A DNA stretch of 48,108 bases from the NCBI GenBank assembly GCA_014825775.1, contig MVAQ01000167.1, positions 1-48,108 on the forward strand, given 5' to 3'. Shown piece by piece: positions 1 to 11,624 of the stretch (positions are counted from its first letter, which is position 1; every line of letters starts with the position of its first letter). The notes beneath the pieces are model-generated. The model saw only the letters and a list, made by a program, of their open reading frames with translations, made no database searches and was not told where the DNA came from. Made by a program: the position numbers and the translations under genes. The DNA comes from Krasilnikovozyma curviuscula (taxonomy: Eukaryota > Basidiomycota > Tremellomycetes > Cystofilobasidiales > Mrakiaceae).

Positions 1-62
1 CCTCGTAGCTCAGCCCTAGCCTGACGTTCACATACCTGCAGTGGAGACCCTCTCTCTGTGTG

Positions 63-83
63 TCTCTCTCTCTCTCTCTCTCT
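63..83. repeat. (TC)n microsatellite
   Basis: About ten uninterrupted TC units are seen directly. They lie roughly 190 bases upstream of the first ATG of the F-box-like gene, so they probably sit in its 5' untranslated leader or core promoter. Pyrimidine-rich leaders are common in fungal genes; no specific function is claimed. Confidence 0.9.
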
Positions 84-273
84 TGCTGGAAGAGCCCGTA
101 GAGTGTCAGTTTTGTTCTATCATTTCTCAATCTGCTCCCTCGGTGAGCTCTTGTGGCTGACTTTTCTCGCTCTTGTGTTCCCACCACAACTCGATCAAAA
201 CAACGATTTCTCCCCCTGCTGCCAACTGCCGGCTGCCGCCCCCTCTCAGTCTCTCCCTCACTATCTCTTCGCC

Positions 274-1533
274 ATGACCACCAAGTCAGCCTTCGACGGC
301 GTGCCCACCGAAATCATCACCAAGATCCTTCGTGATGCGATCGTGACGTCTGACCGCGACGCAGTGGCCATCCTGTCCACCTGCCGGCTCTTCCACGACA
401 CCGCTCGTCCCATCCTCTACTCCCAGCCCATTACCATCTCCTCCGTCAAGGCATTCCACAGCCTCTTCCTCGTCGACGAGGATGTTTGGATCCGTCAACT
501 CGAAAGCGCCGGCCCCGCCGAGTTCGCCCCCGGCGGCGACTCTTCCCTGCTCAAGGCGGAGGCATATTCCGCGGAACTATGTGAGGCTTCAGTCGACGAG
601 AGGGACACCGTCTTGCTGAGAGGCTGGAGTGAGCGAGCTCGCTATATCGCTGGGACCAGGGAGAAGGGGCCCGTGCGATGGACAGGAGGCGATGTTGTCG
701 CTAGAAGGCGCAGTGATCTAGAACATGTAAGTACGCAGCTTTCGCTGTCTTCCATCATTCACAAATATTCCTTCTTTTTCTTTTTCTTTTGTCTTTGTAT
801 TATTTTTCCTGAAGCTTAATCTTAATCTTGCATTTGTCACGCATGTTTTTAGGTCAAGGCACTCATCTTCAACCAGTCGTTCCAACTCTCCATGGCAAAT
901 AGCGGCCTACCATCACTCACGTCAGCCCTGTCCCCAGCGGCGGACGAATCCATCTCCCTCCAAGCCTCCATCAAGTCGTCTACACCCCTCCTACCCAATC
1001 TACAAGAGATCACCCTCGACATGTCCCGCTCAGCGTACCTCGGCAGCGACATTGTCACGTCGTGGTTCACCTCCTTCTTCGGTTCTTTCTCACCCAAGAT
1101 CTTCAGCAGCACCGTGCCCCTCTGGCAGCTGAACCTCCCTCTTGACTTCTTCATCAACACAGAAGAGGTCAACGCCATCGTCACAACGGATGTCCAAGAC
1201 TTCTTCCGTGTCGACGTCGCTGAAGACGGCTCCACCCTCACGGGCACCCAACACACCCACGCGCTCAAACGCATTTCCGTCGTCGCGTCCGATGTCTACT
1301 TCGTACAGAGTGCTGCCCGAGGAGGTTTCCACAAGGGTGCCAACGTCGCCAGGGGTCTCGACTTGCTCCTCCGTAGCTTCCCTGCCCTCGACAAGGTCGA
1401 GCTGAGGTACGCACCGTGCGAGTGGTTGAATCGCTATGGTCGAACGGGATACGAGCAGCTGCAGGCATGTGTTGCCCAACACAATATGAAAGCTGTTGGT
1501 GGCCCTTCCATCCAGTTTGTTTCCCGCGTGTAG
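274..1533 (+). CDS. F-box-like protein, two exons
   Basis: Exons 274-726 and 853-1533 join in phase 0 across a 126-nt intron (donor GTAAGT, acceptor TTTTTAG) to give 377 residues. Residues about 7-50 (FDGVPTEIITKI, then an ILSTCRLFHDTARPILY segment) have the pattern of a fungal F-box: a proline followed by spaced hydrophobics and the 'CR.FHD.ARPILY' ending typical of basidiomycete F-box proteins. The rest has no leucine-rich repeat or WD40 pattern I recognise. By family, such proteins are substrate adaptors of SCF ubiquitin ligases that bind Skp1; the substrate is unknown. The start at 274 was chosen because the context (CGCCATGACC) is good and the F-box begins shortly after; an open frame continues upstream to 58 but runs through the TC repeat. 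It converges with the BRCA2 gene. Confidence 0.7.
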
Positions 1534-1965
1534 GGCCGTCGACAAGGTGAGCACGCACCACCACCCCATCTCTGCGTCCATCTCGCGTCGATCATGGCTA
1601 ACAGAAACTCATGCGGACAGGTCGAGGCTCGTTACATCCAATATACTCCCTTTCTTTTTCTTTCAATGGTTTCTGTATCTATCGGTCTCAATGGTCTGTT
1701 GCTGTCGTTATACCACGGATCATTGAGCAGTCGCTCGTGTATCCATCTCATGTTTTCAATTATAGAGTTCCGTGTTTCCATACTCAATCTTACCTGGGTA
1801 AACCATACTTCCCAGATACTAACCTAAAAGTATATAACACTACCTAGATGCGTTGTTTGTCTCCTTTTAATCGGCTGTGTTGGCAAGGAACGATGGACTG
1901 CTTCTTGTCTTTCATGTGCAAGGCTTCAAAGAAGGATGCAGAGGAGACTGCATTTAAAATGAGAC
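1534..1965. other. Convergent 3' region between F-box gene and BRCA2 gene
   Basis: This 432-base stretch holds no supported coding sequence. It must contain the 3' untranslated regions and polyadenylation sites of both the plus-strand F-box gene and the minus-strand BRCA2 gene. A GTGAGC donor-like site at about 1546 and an acceptor-like AACAG before 1606 could mark a small 3' UTR intron of the F-box transcript. Confidence 0.5.
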
Positions 1966-4900
1966 CTAGTAGCTCATCGAACGCCATTGTGTGTCTCGTC
2001 TCGTGTTGAGGTAGACGTCTCCTTCAACATTTCCAGGTGGCCAAGAGCTCTTTTGTCCGGGCACCAGATTGGAGACCTGAAGTAGAATGAGATGTCAAGT
2101 GAGAAATGCGCCATAAAGAGTTACCTTGAAAGGGAAAGCAGCTTACAATGTATCTACTTCCTTCTCGCAAACCATCTTCACCAAAGCTAGCAGCATCCCA
2201 GATGGTTAACTGAGCAGTTCGGAATCCGCTTGGGTGCTTCTTGGTTTGGTGATCTTTGAATCGAACAATCCTGAAAGATCTCACCTCCCGTGGTGGGCAT
2301 CGAGTCTAGAACAACAGGTTTAGCCAACTTAAATCTTGTCACCACAAAGCGAAGTTAGCAAAGAGGCTCACCCGTAGCTCGTTTTGCATCTCAGCCTGAG
2401 CACTTGCACGTTCTTCATCTATCCTGATTTTGATGAAGATCGCCAAAAATCTGAGATCCGACTGCTTGAGTTGGGATAGGAACTCCTTCTTGTCCACGGC
2501 ACTATATAGATCGTCGAAAATATCTTCGATTTCCGGTGGCATATTGTCTGGTAACCGGGGTGAGTGAGTACAAGCTTTGATCGTCCAGTGTGTAGGAAGT
2601 CTCACCAGATGATGCAGGACCTGAATTGGCCATCAGCTCCACACGCTCCCCAAGACCCACTAGGTTGTCTAGCCTCTTGGTTATTTCACGCTCAATCAAG
2701 CTTTGCTCGGCAGCACAGCGCTCCTAGAAACCCAAGACAGATATGAGTCCTATGAATGAACATTAACAAAAGCTATGAAATCGCGTACCTTCCACTTCTC
2801 TTGTTCATCAAACTCTTCCTTTTCTCCCCGAGGCACAGCAGGAGAAGGTTTAGCACCAACAGTTTCTTCTCTTGGAACGACGTCCATGAAAGCGAGAGGA
2901 AACACCTTCAAGACGACAATGTCCAACGTTCCTACCATCCCTCCATCAGGAGACAGACTGGCAAGCGTCGCAAGGAAAGGAGATTTTTGAAAGCCAAGTT
3001 TAGCATCCCAGGCCGCCAAAGATGTGCTATTTCCAGTAAGGGAGAGCATTGTATTGTTTAAAGAAAGTAGTACAGTTGTTGAATCACCCCGGGCATCCAG
3101 CTGATATGATAAGAGGGTGCGTTCAGTTCCTGGCAGTGTAACAGCACAGGCAAACTCACCTTTGCCCCGATGCATCCGATCTTGGTCCCCAATGCAAGCT
3201 TTCCTCGTGTTACAGCTCTCATCAACACATCATCACCTTCTGCCTTGATTTTGTACCAGCCATCAGTCAATTCGAAGATGGGAACCGGCGTGCCGACTGG
3301 GTGAGATGAGAATGTTCCTTCGCGTAGGGGAACCCAGTCGATCTTGGAGACACAAAGAACCATTGAAGTAGCAGGTGAAACATCTCGTTCTTGGATAAGT
3401 TTGACGCAAGAGCGGTGGCCCAGATTGTACTCTCGCTCGTACCTACACCAGATGTTCGTCAGCAGCAGGTTTATCAACGAAAGCATTTAGAAACGACTCT
3501 ACCTGTACTTGAATTGACGAATGACTTCTTCCCAGCTCCATAAACCAGATTCCCATAGGATAGGCCGGCTTCGAATTTCACAAGCCAGCTTCCACAGTAT
3601 CATCACCCAGTGATTCTCGATCCACTCCGCAGTGAGACTCTTCTTCTCACAACCTGCATCAATAAGCTCCTTCAGCACAGATCGACAATCTAGTTGCCCA
3701 CCTTCTAAATTCGGATCGTTGAAAGAGTACCAGAGTCCATTTTCAGGGTTGATAGCGTAAATCTCTTCCGGTCTGATTACAGAAAGTCAACAAAGTCAGA
3801 GATCAGAAAAGTTCACATCAAAGAGACAAGTAGTTATACTCACATATCAAGATCTTTCAGTTCGTCTTTGGAGTAAAACTCAGGTCGCAAGTATGATTGG
3901 CGAAGAGTTTTGCGGCCTTCGGGTGGTGCTGAGGAAAAACGGAGCACCAATCGACAGCTACTCGAGACGACTGAAACAAAAATGAAAACTTACGAGCAAG
4001 ACTGAAAACACTGGCATGCGCCCTCTCCTTTCCTTTGAGACTGGGAGTGATGGTTTTGTTCACCATCGCCTTTGAGCTGCTTGCGAATGCGTCCGGTAGC
4101 TGACGTCGCGACATCACTGGTGAACCGTAGCTGTTGATAGTAGGTGATTGGCTCAATGCACTGCTGGTTTTGAATGGTGTTTTGAAGCTACTTCCCCCTT
4201 TCTTACTCATCCCAGTTCTAGGTGTCGAGATTCCAAGACCACCGATCCCCACTCGTCTAGGCAAAGGATTCCTCCCGCCTAAGAGAGGTGTTGAAGAAGG
4301 ACCCGGGGTAGATATTACTGAAGGCCGAAAATGAGAATTCTGCTGTTGTGAAGAGTTCTGTAGTGGTGTAGATGGTCGTGGAAACTGGATGTTATTGAGG
4401 TGAGGTTGAGATTTAATTAAATTTTGTTTTTCTGGAGTTTCAGATGCAAAGAGTGATGCTACTGAGGGAACGAACTTCACTGGAGCTGGTGATTTTGGAA
4501 GTGTCGGCTCAGAGTTGCCTTTTCCCCACGTGGCTTCCAACGAAGCTTCGCCATTTTGTCCCTTCACAATCTGCTGCCCGCCGAGAACCACTCTCGGACG
4601 CTTCTGCTCGATTGCTCCTTCAATATGAGGAGTCACAGTCATAGCCATAGAGGGAACTTTTGAAGGAGGATTGGTGACTTCCGGAACCTCATCGATCTCG
4701 TCAAACATCCTCTTAGCCGCCTTTCGAAGCGCTTCTTCACTTGGGCCCTTCAAAGGCTTCGTTGGATCAGCGCGGCCACTCGTGAACCCTAAGAATCCCA
4801 TCGGGGCCTTATTGGAGCCATAACCGGTGAAATCTAGGCTGAATCTCGAGTCTGAGGGGAAGGGATCGTTGTAGAGGAAGGAGCTCGAAGCTGGCGCATT

Positions 4901-5676
4901 AAAGATCTCATCGTCCTTTTCCAATCGGGTCGGTTTTAAAGAGCTGAAAGGAGCATTGAGCGATGATACCTGTTGAGTGCTCGATGGGTATATTTCTGGA
5001 AGCTGCAATTCTTCATCGCATTCCTGAGAACTCGGGACTGGTACATTGTTGACATCGTCTTGATCGACTGCTGGTTCTGAGAGGTCGTCACCTGTGGTAC
5101 CTTTGACAGGTGAGAACATGTTAAAATCCAAGTCAATGTCTTCTGTTGCGAAATCGGCACCCCAGTCTTCCTCCTCATTCGGTAAATCGACTTCAGCGAG
5201 AGCGTCTAGTTCGTCCTCTGCTGGACTCAATCCTTCAGAGAAATCGAGATCAGAAGCATCGAGACCATGAAGAAGGTCATCCAGAGGAATCGTTTGAAGG
5301 CTGCTGTTAGCGAAGTAAGAGGAAGGAACCGACGCTGCTACTGCTGGATTGAGAGGTGGTTTGGTGTGTTCGTCCATAAAACCGGCATGGCCTATTTCCT
5401 CTGCACTAGTCGCATTTATCTCACCCCCTTTAACTATATCTGTTCTTTCTCCGTCTGCTGGTGCTGAAGCCGCTTCTTCATCGACCTGAGCATCGAGCAA
5501 GGTTGCAGCTGATTCGTCGTGGACAACGGAATGAACGTCGGGAGCGTCCAGTCGTGCTTTGAGAGCAAGGGAATGGTCAATTTCTTCTAGCACCAAACAG
5601 TTAACAATTGTGTAAGAAATTAACCCTCAGTAGAGGCAATAGAAAGGGATCAAAGGGACTCACGAGGTTTGGTCAT
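1966..5676 (-). CDS. BRH2: BRCA2/Brh2-type recombination mediator
   Basis: Ten exons (5676-5664, 5586-3994, 3928-3844, 3772-3503, 3442-3160, 3100-2789, 2723-2606, 2547-2372, 2305-2147, 2076-1966) join in consistent phase to give 1039 residues, close to the size I recall for Ustilago Brh2. Residues about 1-535 are acidic, Ser-rich and probably disordered, with one BRC-like repeat near 268-301. Residues 545-655 match the helical domain (WIENHW, then an IRQFKYRYEREY-like end). Residues 655-835 match OB1 (ELTDGWYKIKA; SLSPDGGMVGTLDIVVL). A short helical linker replaces a long tower, and OB2 ends the protein (FRIVRFKDH; VYLNTRRDTQW). The family loads Rad51 onto RPA-coated ssDNA with Dss1 in the nucleus. 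No third OB fold is visible. The first exon is only 13 nt; an in-frame ATG at 5745 would add 23 residues. Confidence 0.9.
4697..4798 (-). other. BRC-like Rad51-binding repeat within the BRCA2 homologue
   Basis: Translation here reads GFLGFTSGR, then a short spacer, then GPSEEALRKAAKRMFDE. The second half fits the BRC pattern (xSEEALxKAxxLFxE) very well, including an MFDE that matches the LFDE cluster of BRC4. The first half lacks the usual F-x-x-A tetrad: Phe or Gly stands where Ala is expected. I see only this one repeat in the protein. Confidence 0.75.
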
Positions 5677-6089
5677 TGTGGAACTCTGTGGAGCGTCCAG
5701 CTGGAACTCTGCAATGCTACCCTCGATCCCAATTTCCGCTAGCATCTTCAGGTCTTCATGTATGTATTTAAGCCAAGTGATATATGTGCTTGAAGGCCTG
5801 GTTGATTCTAGGAGCAAAATCAATACTAGGCCAAGTGACGCGCCTTGCTTTTTCTCAAGCGTTCTCTCGTCCCAATTTTCGTTCAAATACTTTTCTTTTG
5901 TCTGTATTTCAGCAGGAAAGCGAGTGAACATCTTTCACTTTGCAAGTGATTAGGAATAAGTATCGCGCATGGAGGATCAACTATGGATACAGGAATGATT
6001 AAGTACAGGATAGTATGCTGCAGTGAGTTTTTGAGTGATGGTACTGTCCTATGTGTAGAGCTATTGTACTGTGCTTTGTCCTTGTATTT
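5677..6089. promoter_or_regulatory. Upstream region of BRCA2 homologue / 3' region of next gene
   Basis: These 413 bases lie between two minus-strand genes and should hold the promoter and leader of the BRCA2 gene and the 3' UTR of the RNase H-fold gene. A minus-strand frame stays open from 5931 into the first BRCA2 exon, so a longer N-terminus (ATG 5745 or 5931) is possible. No clear regulatory motif is visible. Confidence 0.4.
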
Positions 6090-8508
6090 TCAGCCCAACA
6101 ACGAGCTCAACCTTCTCGTCGCGCTGGGTTTCCCCCTCAATCCCCCTTTCAGTCCACCGCCAGTGCTGTCACTCAACCTCCTAGGAGCCTTAGCTCTTTC
6201 TGGTCGAGCAGGCACCTTCTCATCATCTTCATCCGCATCCTCCACCGCGAACCGGATTGCTGTCGCGCTCTTGTGGTTGCTACTATTCATCTGAAATGCG
6301 CTCGGAGGGGGGGATTCGTTGGCATGTAGGCTGTTGACACGATGGGGTGAGTCGCTCTGTCTTCGCGATGGTGCCGTTGGCAAGGATTCAGATTCTGGTG
6401 AGATGTTCTCTGGCGGGAAGCGTTTTTGAGTAGGGAGCGGCGCTGACATTGTTGGTCCTTGCGATGAGCTGCGCTGAATTATAGCGGGCGGTTGTTGGCT
6501 TGAGAGCAGAGACTGACGTCTCCTATCCGATATCTCATCTGGAAGTTGTTTGTGAGAATTATTCATAGGACTAGAAGAGCTGGATGAGGCGGATGGTGGG
6601 AGAGACGACCGTTTCGGGGGAGGTAAGTTGCCATTGCTGCTATTGTAGCTGGCGTTGAGGGGCTGGTGGGAGGAGGTTCCGTTCGTATGTGAATGGAGAG
6701 GATGTTGCAAGTATTCTCCAGGAGACACTGGAAAGGGAGTTGCATAAGGCGTTGGTGAGGGTGGAGAATAGCGTGGTGTAGGTTTAGGTGCTTTGGGATC
6801 CATGAGAAGATGAAAAGCCACCAGCTGGTAATACGCATCGTTTCCTGCGTTACCCAGCTCAGCTTCAACCTCTACTCCGAGCGCTCTCAATAACGTCCTC
6901 AAGTCGATGATAGAGTTCGGATCTCTTCTGCCCAATTGCGACTTGTGCAATGCCTCGAGACTTCTGGCCGCGCGTGAGTTAGTCGCGTTGCTGGCAGTCC
7001 CTGCGTCAATGCCTTGGGATCTAAGTACATAGCCTCTGAAGAGAGATCTTTCAAAGATGGCAGTATCTACAATGATTGTGTTGGATGGAAGAGTGACGTG
7101 TTTCTGCTCTGAGATACGTTTGAGGGTTTCCTCCATCGAATGCTGTGAACGAAGCACGTCAGACAAAAGTACGCTGTATACCTTGAGGATTGAAACTCAC
7201 ACCAACAAGGATAAGGTGGTTGGGTATGGAGTCGTGGTCTAAGCTTGATATACTGGCAATCGTTGCGTTGAGGTACTGCAGGACCAACAGAGAAACTCAA
7301 AACTCTTTCTCCTAATCAACGCAGGAGCAAGAAACTCACTTTCTGCAACCCATCCGCATCACATACCATACTTTGAGAAAAGGCATAGTTTCGGGGCTTG
7401 TTGGGGGTTTTAGTGTTAAGATTGGGTTTATCGTGATAGGGCGACAACAAAACGTGAGATTTTCGATAATTCTGATAGGTCAAAGGAGGCACTGGATCAG
7501 TCTCTGCTAGGTTTCTAGAGTAAGTTGCATTGAATCACTTCTCCTGGTACAGGAGGCCACTTATTAGCAGCATCCAGATGTCCACATCGCAAGCTGGCCG
7601 TTCCACATTCGAGGACGATAGTCGGATTCTTCTCCCACCTAATAACGGGACGCCGTCAGCTCGAACCAGCTTATCTCAATACTGGTTATCATCTCACGTG
7701 ACAAATGAAACGGATGCCACAGCTCCTCCTCTTCCTCGGTCTGCCCACCATTTCTCTAGCCAGACTCCCTCTCGGCCTGATCTGATCCTCGCCTTCAGTG
7801 CCGCAAACTCTTGAGCTGGGAAAGTAGCGCAGACCTGACGATACATCTGGAGAGATGTAATAATTCTGACAGGTTGGGGAGATCGTGGGACAGGGCTGAG
7901 TGGGAGCTGGGTGTAGTAAAATCAGTACCAAAGCGGTCAAATTTCGGACAGGAGAATACCTACCTGATTAGAGATTTTGGGTAAAGTGAAGCTGAACCTG
8001 GTCTTCATCATCCTGCATTCGATTGATCATATCAGGAAACCTTCTTGAATGAACAGTATCACAGTCCATACTCACTTTGCGAAAGCTCCAACACTTCCAG
8101 CCTTGATCGCTACGTGCGCTCTTCCGCTGTATTTATCAATCACGACCAAAGACGGCCAGCCAAAGCTCAGGAAATTTTCGAAGCTCTCAAAGAGATAGGA
8201 GAAGGACCTATCGAACCACTGAACGCTGTTGTTGTCCCAGTATCCTGCCGGTCGACCAATCGTCACACAGGGTCAGCGTAACAAGCTGAAACAAGACGAT
8301 TTTCTGAGATTGAAGCTCACCAACGATGGAAGCGTAGTAGCTATGTAAGTCCCATTCGAATCCCTCAGGGTCTGATAGTACGATCTGAAGTTTGCAATGG
8401 AAAGTGAAGTCGTCAGTCAGTGACAAACCAGCCAGTCGGAATCACGAGCAAAGCTTGGACTGAATGAGATTTAACTAAGTCGACACTCACTCTATCTTCA
8501 TCAGGCAT
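6090..8508 (-). CDS. Gfd2/YDR514C-like RNase H-fold protein, probably catalytically dead
   Basis: Nine exons (8508-8491, 8384-8321, 8244-8076, 8012-7964, 7906-7698, 7638-7561, 7514-7340, 7275-7201, 7142-6090) give 629 residues. Residues about 160-396 resemble the DEDD exonuclease-fold domain of fungal Gfd2/YDR514C-like proteins: an initial strand region (SFVTWEKNPTIVLECG), a middle motif (LILVGHSMEETL) and a closing motif (GNAGNDAYYQLVAFHLL). The acidic pair usually in the first strand reads Ser/Val, the middle Asp reads Glu and the closing His reads Gly, so activity is doubtful. Residues 400-629 are Ser/Pro-rich and probably disordered. Residues 1-100 (DPEGFEWDLHSYYASIVGGYW and on) are unrecognised. 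Biochemical role unknown. The splice after residue about 195 (GTGGCC donor) was chosen because only it keeps the frame. The 18-nt first exon is tentative. Confidence 0.65.
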
Positions 8509-10658
8509 AGCTCCCCGGTCCTTCCCTAGACTCTACTATTGTATCGTCACTGTACACGAAAGTAGCAACGGCAAGAAACGGGAAGAAATCTCTGCTAGAG
8601 TGGCGAATGAGCAGTAAGGAAAAGGTGGGACGGGGACGACCAAAGGTTGTGTTAGTCGAGAGGCTTAGTGGCTTGAAATTGGCTAGAGGCTCATACCTTT
8701 GGTAAAGTATCCCAGAACTGGGGAGGTGGTTGGTATCAAACAAGCACGACTAGATTTCCAACCACTTTCTTTGTTTCCCTTCAGCCCCTGAGTTTCGAAG
8801 GATAGGAACGCGTGCGTTGTCTGAGTCAGTACCCCGCTCCTTTCGTATAAAGATGTAAAAGAAGAGTATTCGACTGCGATTGCAGCCAAGGTTTCTCTTC
8901 ACTCCCGTTCTGCCGAAGCCAGATGACCAGATAAAGTTCTGACCGTTACAGCGGCGCCACTTCATAAATTGATCGCCACGCTTCCTTCGCCAGTCGGAAC
9001 ATACTAAGGCAATGGTGGAACGTGGTATCGGCAGAAGATTGGAGTTCCAGAAATGTCTGGTGTAAAGAAGTGGGTAGCAGTGTCGGAAAATGCTTCGAGT
9101 TGCAATGTATAAGTCTAAGCACTATTCGCATCCGATGTGCAGATTTGTGTTTCACCGCAATTGGTCACAGGTCACTAGTATGTCTAGAAGCTCTTTATGT
9201 AAAAAGCTTGAAAACATTCGAGACGAAGAGGTTCCACTACGACGTACAAGCAGCGCAGTGCTTCGACTTTCGTTACGGGTCCAAAAATCAAAACAAGTCG
9301 CGTCGACGCGCGTACACTCATGATGGAATTTAAAAGAATCTGCATGCAACATAGTCTTCGAGAACTATTTGCTCAACTGAGCTGAAGCTGCTCCTACAAC
9401 AACAGCTTCAACTCCACGACCGCCTGTTCATATGCTGTGGCCTCGAAATACTTTCATACGTACTTCCCCAAAGCGACCTGGAGAGCAATAAAAGAGAAAA
9501 TGTGGGTGAGAATTACAGTTTGAAGTAGTAAAAGTACACTTTAGACACTTTCAAGCCAGAAGGAGCGAGTACTTGTTGGGTTCAAACATCACGACAAATC
9601 AAATCTTTCAATTGTAATACAAAGATCTATGTTAGTATCAGGCTAGGGGCAGCTGGCTTGAGAAACAAAAAGTGCTGACTCTAGGTAATGAGGTAGAGGC
9701 GGGTAGGTTTGAAGTATGTTATCCTACCCAACATGATAGCACCTAGTGTAGATTCTTTCCACTCTAGGAGAGAAACCGTGTGCTCACCATCTCCTAGCTC
9801 TATCAGATGCTCCAGGATATTTAAAATTGACACGGTTTTTCTTTTTGTACAGACTTGGGTACTAATGTTAAAGCAGCAGACAGGTTTCGCCCGCTTCTTT
9901 TGTACTCGGACAAGACCAATTCAAGTGGTGTGGATCTAACTCTCCTATAGTTCAATGGGTGATTTATCTATTGGAAGAGAAGAATTGGGAGATTCAGAGA
10001 AGAGACAGCGCTCTGTCATGAACTGAACCCTTTCCACCAGGTCGCCAATGGGTTTTGAGAAAATAATACGCAGAATGGTATGGACAGCAACCAAAATGTT
10101 GGCGGAGGATGGTAAACTGTTTGATTTGTGAGTTCAGGACTTTAGTTGTAAAGGTGTTAAATATCATAGGACGGTTTGGGTTGCGACCAACTGTGATCGA
10201 ACACGATCGATTCAGATTTTGCTGTTCGGGGACACTTTCCGATAGGAAGATGTCCAAGTTATACAGGTGGATGACCAACTCACCTTGGGTTATACACTCT
10301 CGCCGACTACTCCAAACCCGTGAATGCTATTGGGGCCATCTACCCTTCGTTTCGAGCTGAAGATGCACTCCCATGGCCCACTCCCTCGGTTGACATTCTT
10401 TTCTTTTTCAGTTTTCTCTGCTCTCAATTTTGTTCTGAAGTCACATTGCTTCCTAACCTATTCTTCTCGTACATATTTTGATGTTTTAGCTCTCGCCCTC
10501 CCTGCGCGCGTCGACAACGTCAAAGTCATCGTCCTCAATGCTAACGCCCAAATCAAATTGAAACTTGTTCTCTGAGCCTTGTCCAAGAGCACCAAACACT
10601 GTAATCACTACCAACCCACCTAAAACTTCCCTCCCCTCTCACAACAACAACGGAAAAA
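8509..10658. other. 2.15-kb divergent intergenic region, nothing identified
   Basis: This is the longest gap in the window, between divergent genes (RNase H-fold gene on minus, DPM3 on plus). I checked both strands for spliced frames: the open frames of 60-103 codons have no recognisable similarity, no plausible chaining and poor composition. No tRNA box A/B pair, repeat or transposon end was noticed. It must contain both promoters; a non-coding RNA or small unrecognised gene cannot be excluded. Confidence 0.5.
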
Positions 10659-11179
10659 ATGGGGAAGTTATCCCAACTCATCCTAACAGTCTTTCCTTCC
10701 ATCCTCGCCTATCTATTGTTCCTTTTCGAAATCATGCCAGTCCCATTTGTATCAAAGGAGACTTCAAAGGAGATCCTGCCTTACGTAAGTGTTTCCCCTT
10801 TTCTGGGAAAGTGTCGATGAAGAGGCGATGCTGGCAGCCGAGGCAACCACACTGACTTTCTCCTACATTGATTTCTTCTCTCCTCCATTCTGAAATTGGC
10901 CATTATTGTATTCGAATGGAACTGCTCTCAGCTCCCTTTCAATGTCCTAATATTCGCTGGTTCCTACTCCCTTTTCTCCCTAGGGAAGGGCCTCGTTACT
11001 TTCAGGGACACGCCAGAGGCTTACGATGAGTTGATGGTGGTCAGTACAGTTTTCGTTATAGGTCTTTCGTGCCTGAACCTGACTGTAAAGTTGAACAACG
11101 CATGTCAATTGTATCTTCACAGCAAATATCAGACGCGAAGAACGACCTCAGGTCGAAGGGTGTCGACGTTGATTCATAG
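10659..11179 (+). CDS. DPM3: Dolichol-phosphate mannosyltransferase subunit 3
   Basis: Three exons (10659-10784, 10932-11039, 11123-11179) give 96 residues, the usual DPM3 length (human 92). Residues about 5-30 form one hydrophobic segment and 43-60 a second (LPFNVLIFAGSYSLFSLG). They are followed by the DPM3 hallmark (VTFRDTPEAYDELM) and a C-terminal helix (ISDAKNDLRSKGVDVDS). By family, DPM3 is a small ER membrane protein that tethers the catalytic subunit DPM1, which makes dolichol-phosphate mannose for N-glycans, O-mannosylation and GPI anchors. All three junctions are phase 0. The ATG at 10659 follows an A-rich leader (GGAAAAAATGG) and is in a different frame from the longer open frame over the same bases. 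It converges with the deubiquitinase gene. Confidence 0.93.
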
Positions 11180-11624
11180 GCGTGGATCTATCTCAATTCC
11201 CACAGAAGAGATTTTCAATGAGCAAGACTATTGATCGCACGCACCCCACTGGACTTCAATCTTTACAGGGCCCTTTCGGCCTGAGATTTTTCAGTTTATT
11301 CCTAAGCTCAGGAGCAGCGCCTCCCACGGAAATGCTACTTGCTGCGAGTTCGTAAAGAATGAGGTGGACGTTTGCATTACTAAAGACACATTGAAATAGC
11401 AATACAAAGAAGAGCGCATATCGGAAGGAGAGAGTAACAGGCAAGAAAGAAGAGCGCGTCTTGTTTACAACTGATCTACAACCAATAAGTAGCTCAGCTC
11501 AAGACAAAAGAGTAACTGTTTACAGAATTAAAAAGCAGCGGATGAAGAAAGTGGAAAACGAGGAATAAACCGCTGATACGACAAGAGCGAAATTGGCGGA
11601 GGCGAGGTGTACAATATGGCCCCC
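11180..11624. other. Convergent 3' region of DPM3 and deubiquitinase gene
   Basis: These 445 bases between two gene ends carry no supported coding sequence on either strand and should hold both 3' UTRs. Confidence 0.5.

Noticed and set aside
1..60. tRNA-like D-arm string TAGCTCAG near the left edge
   Set aside because: No acceptor pairing, anticodon arm or B box (GGTTCGANTCC-like) follows within 80 bases.
849..1581. Antisense frames of 141 and 163 codons opposite the F-box exon
   Set aside because: They mirror the codon pattern of the plus-strand coding exon and have no recognisable similarity.
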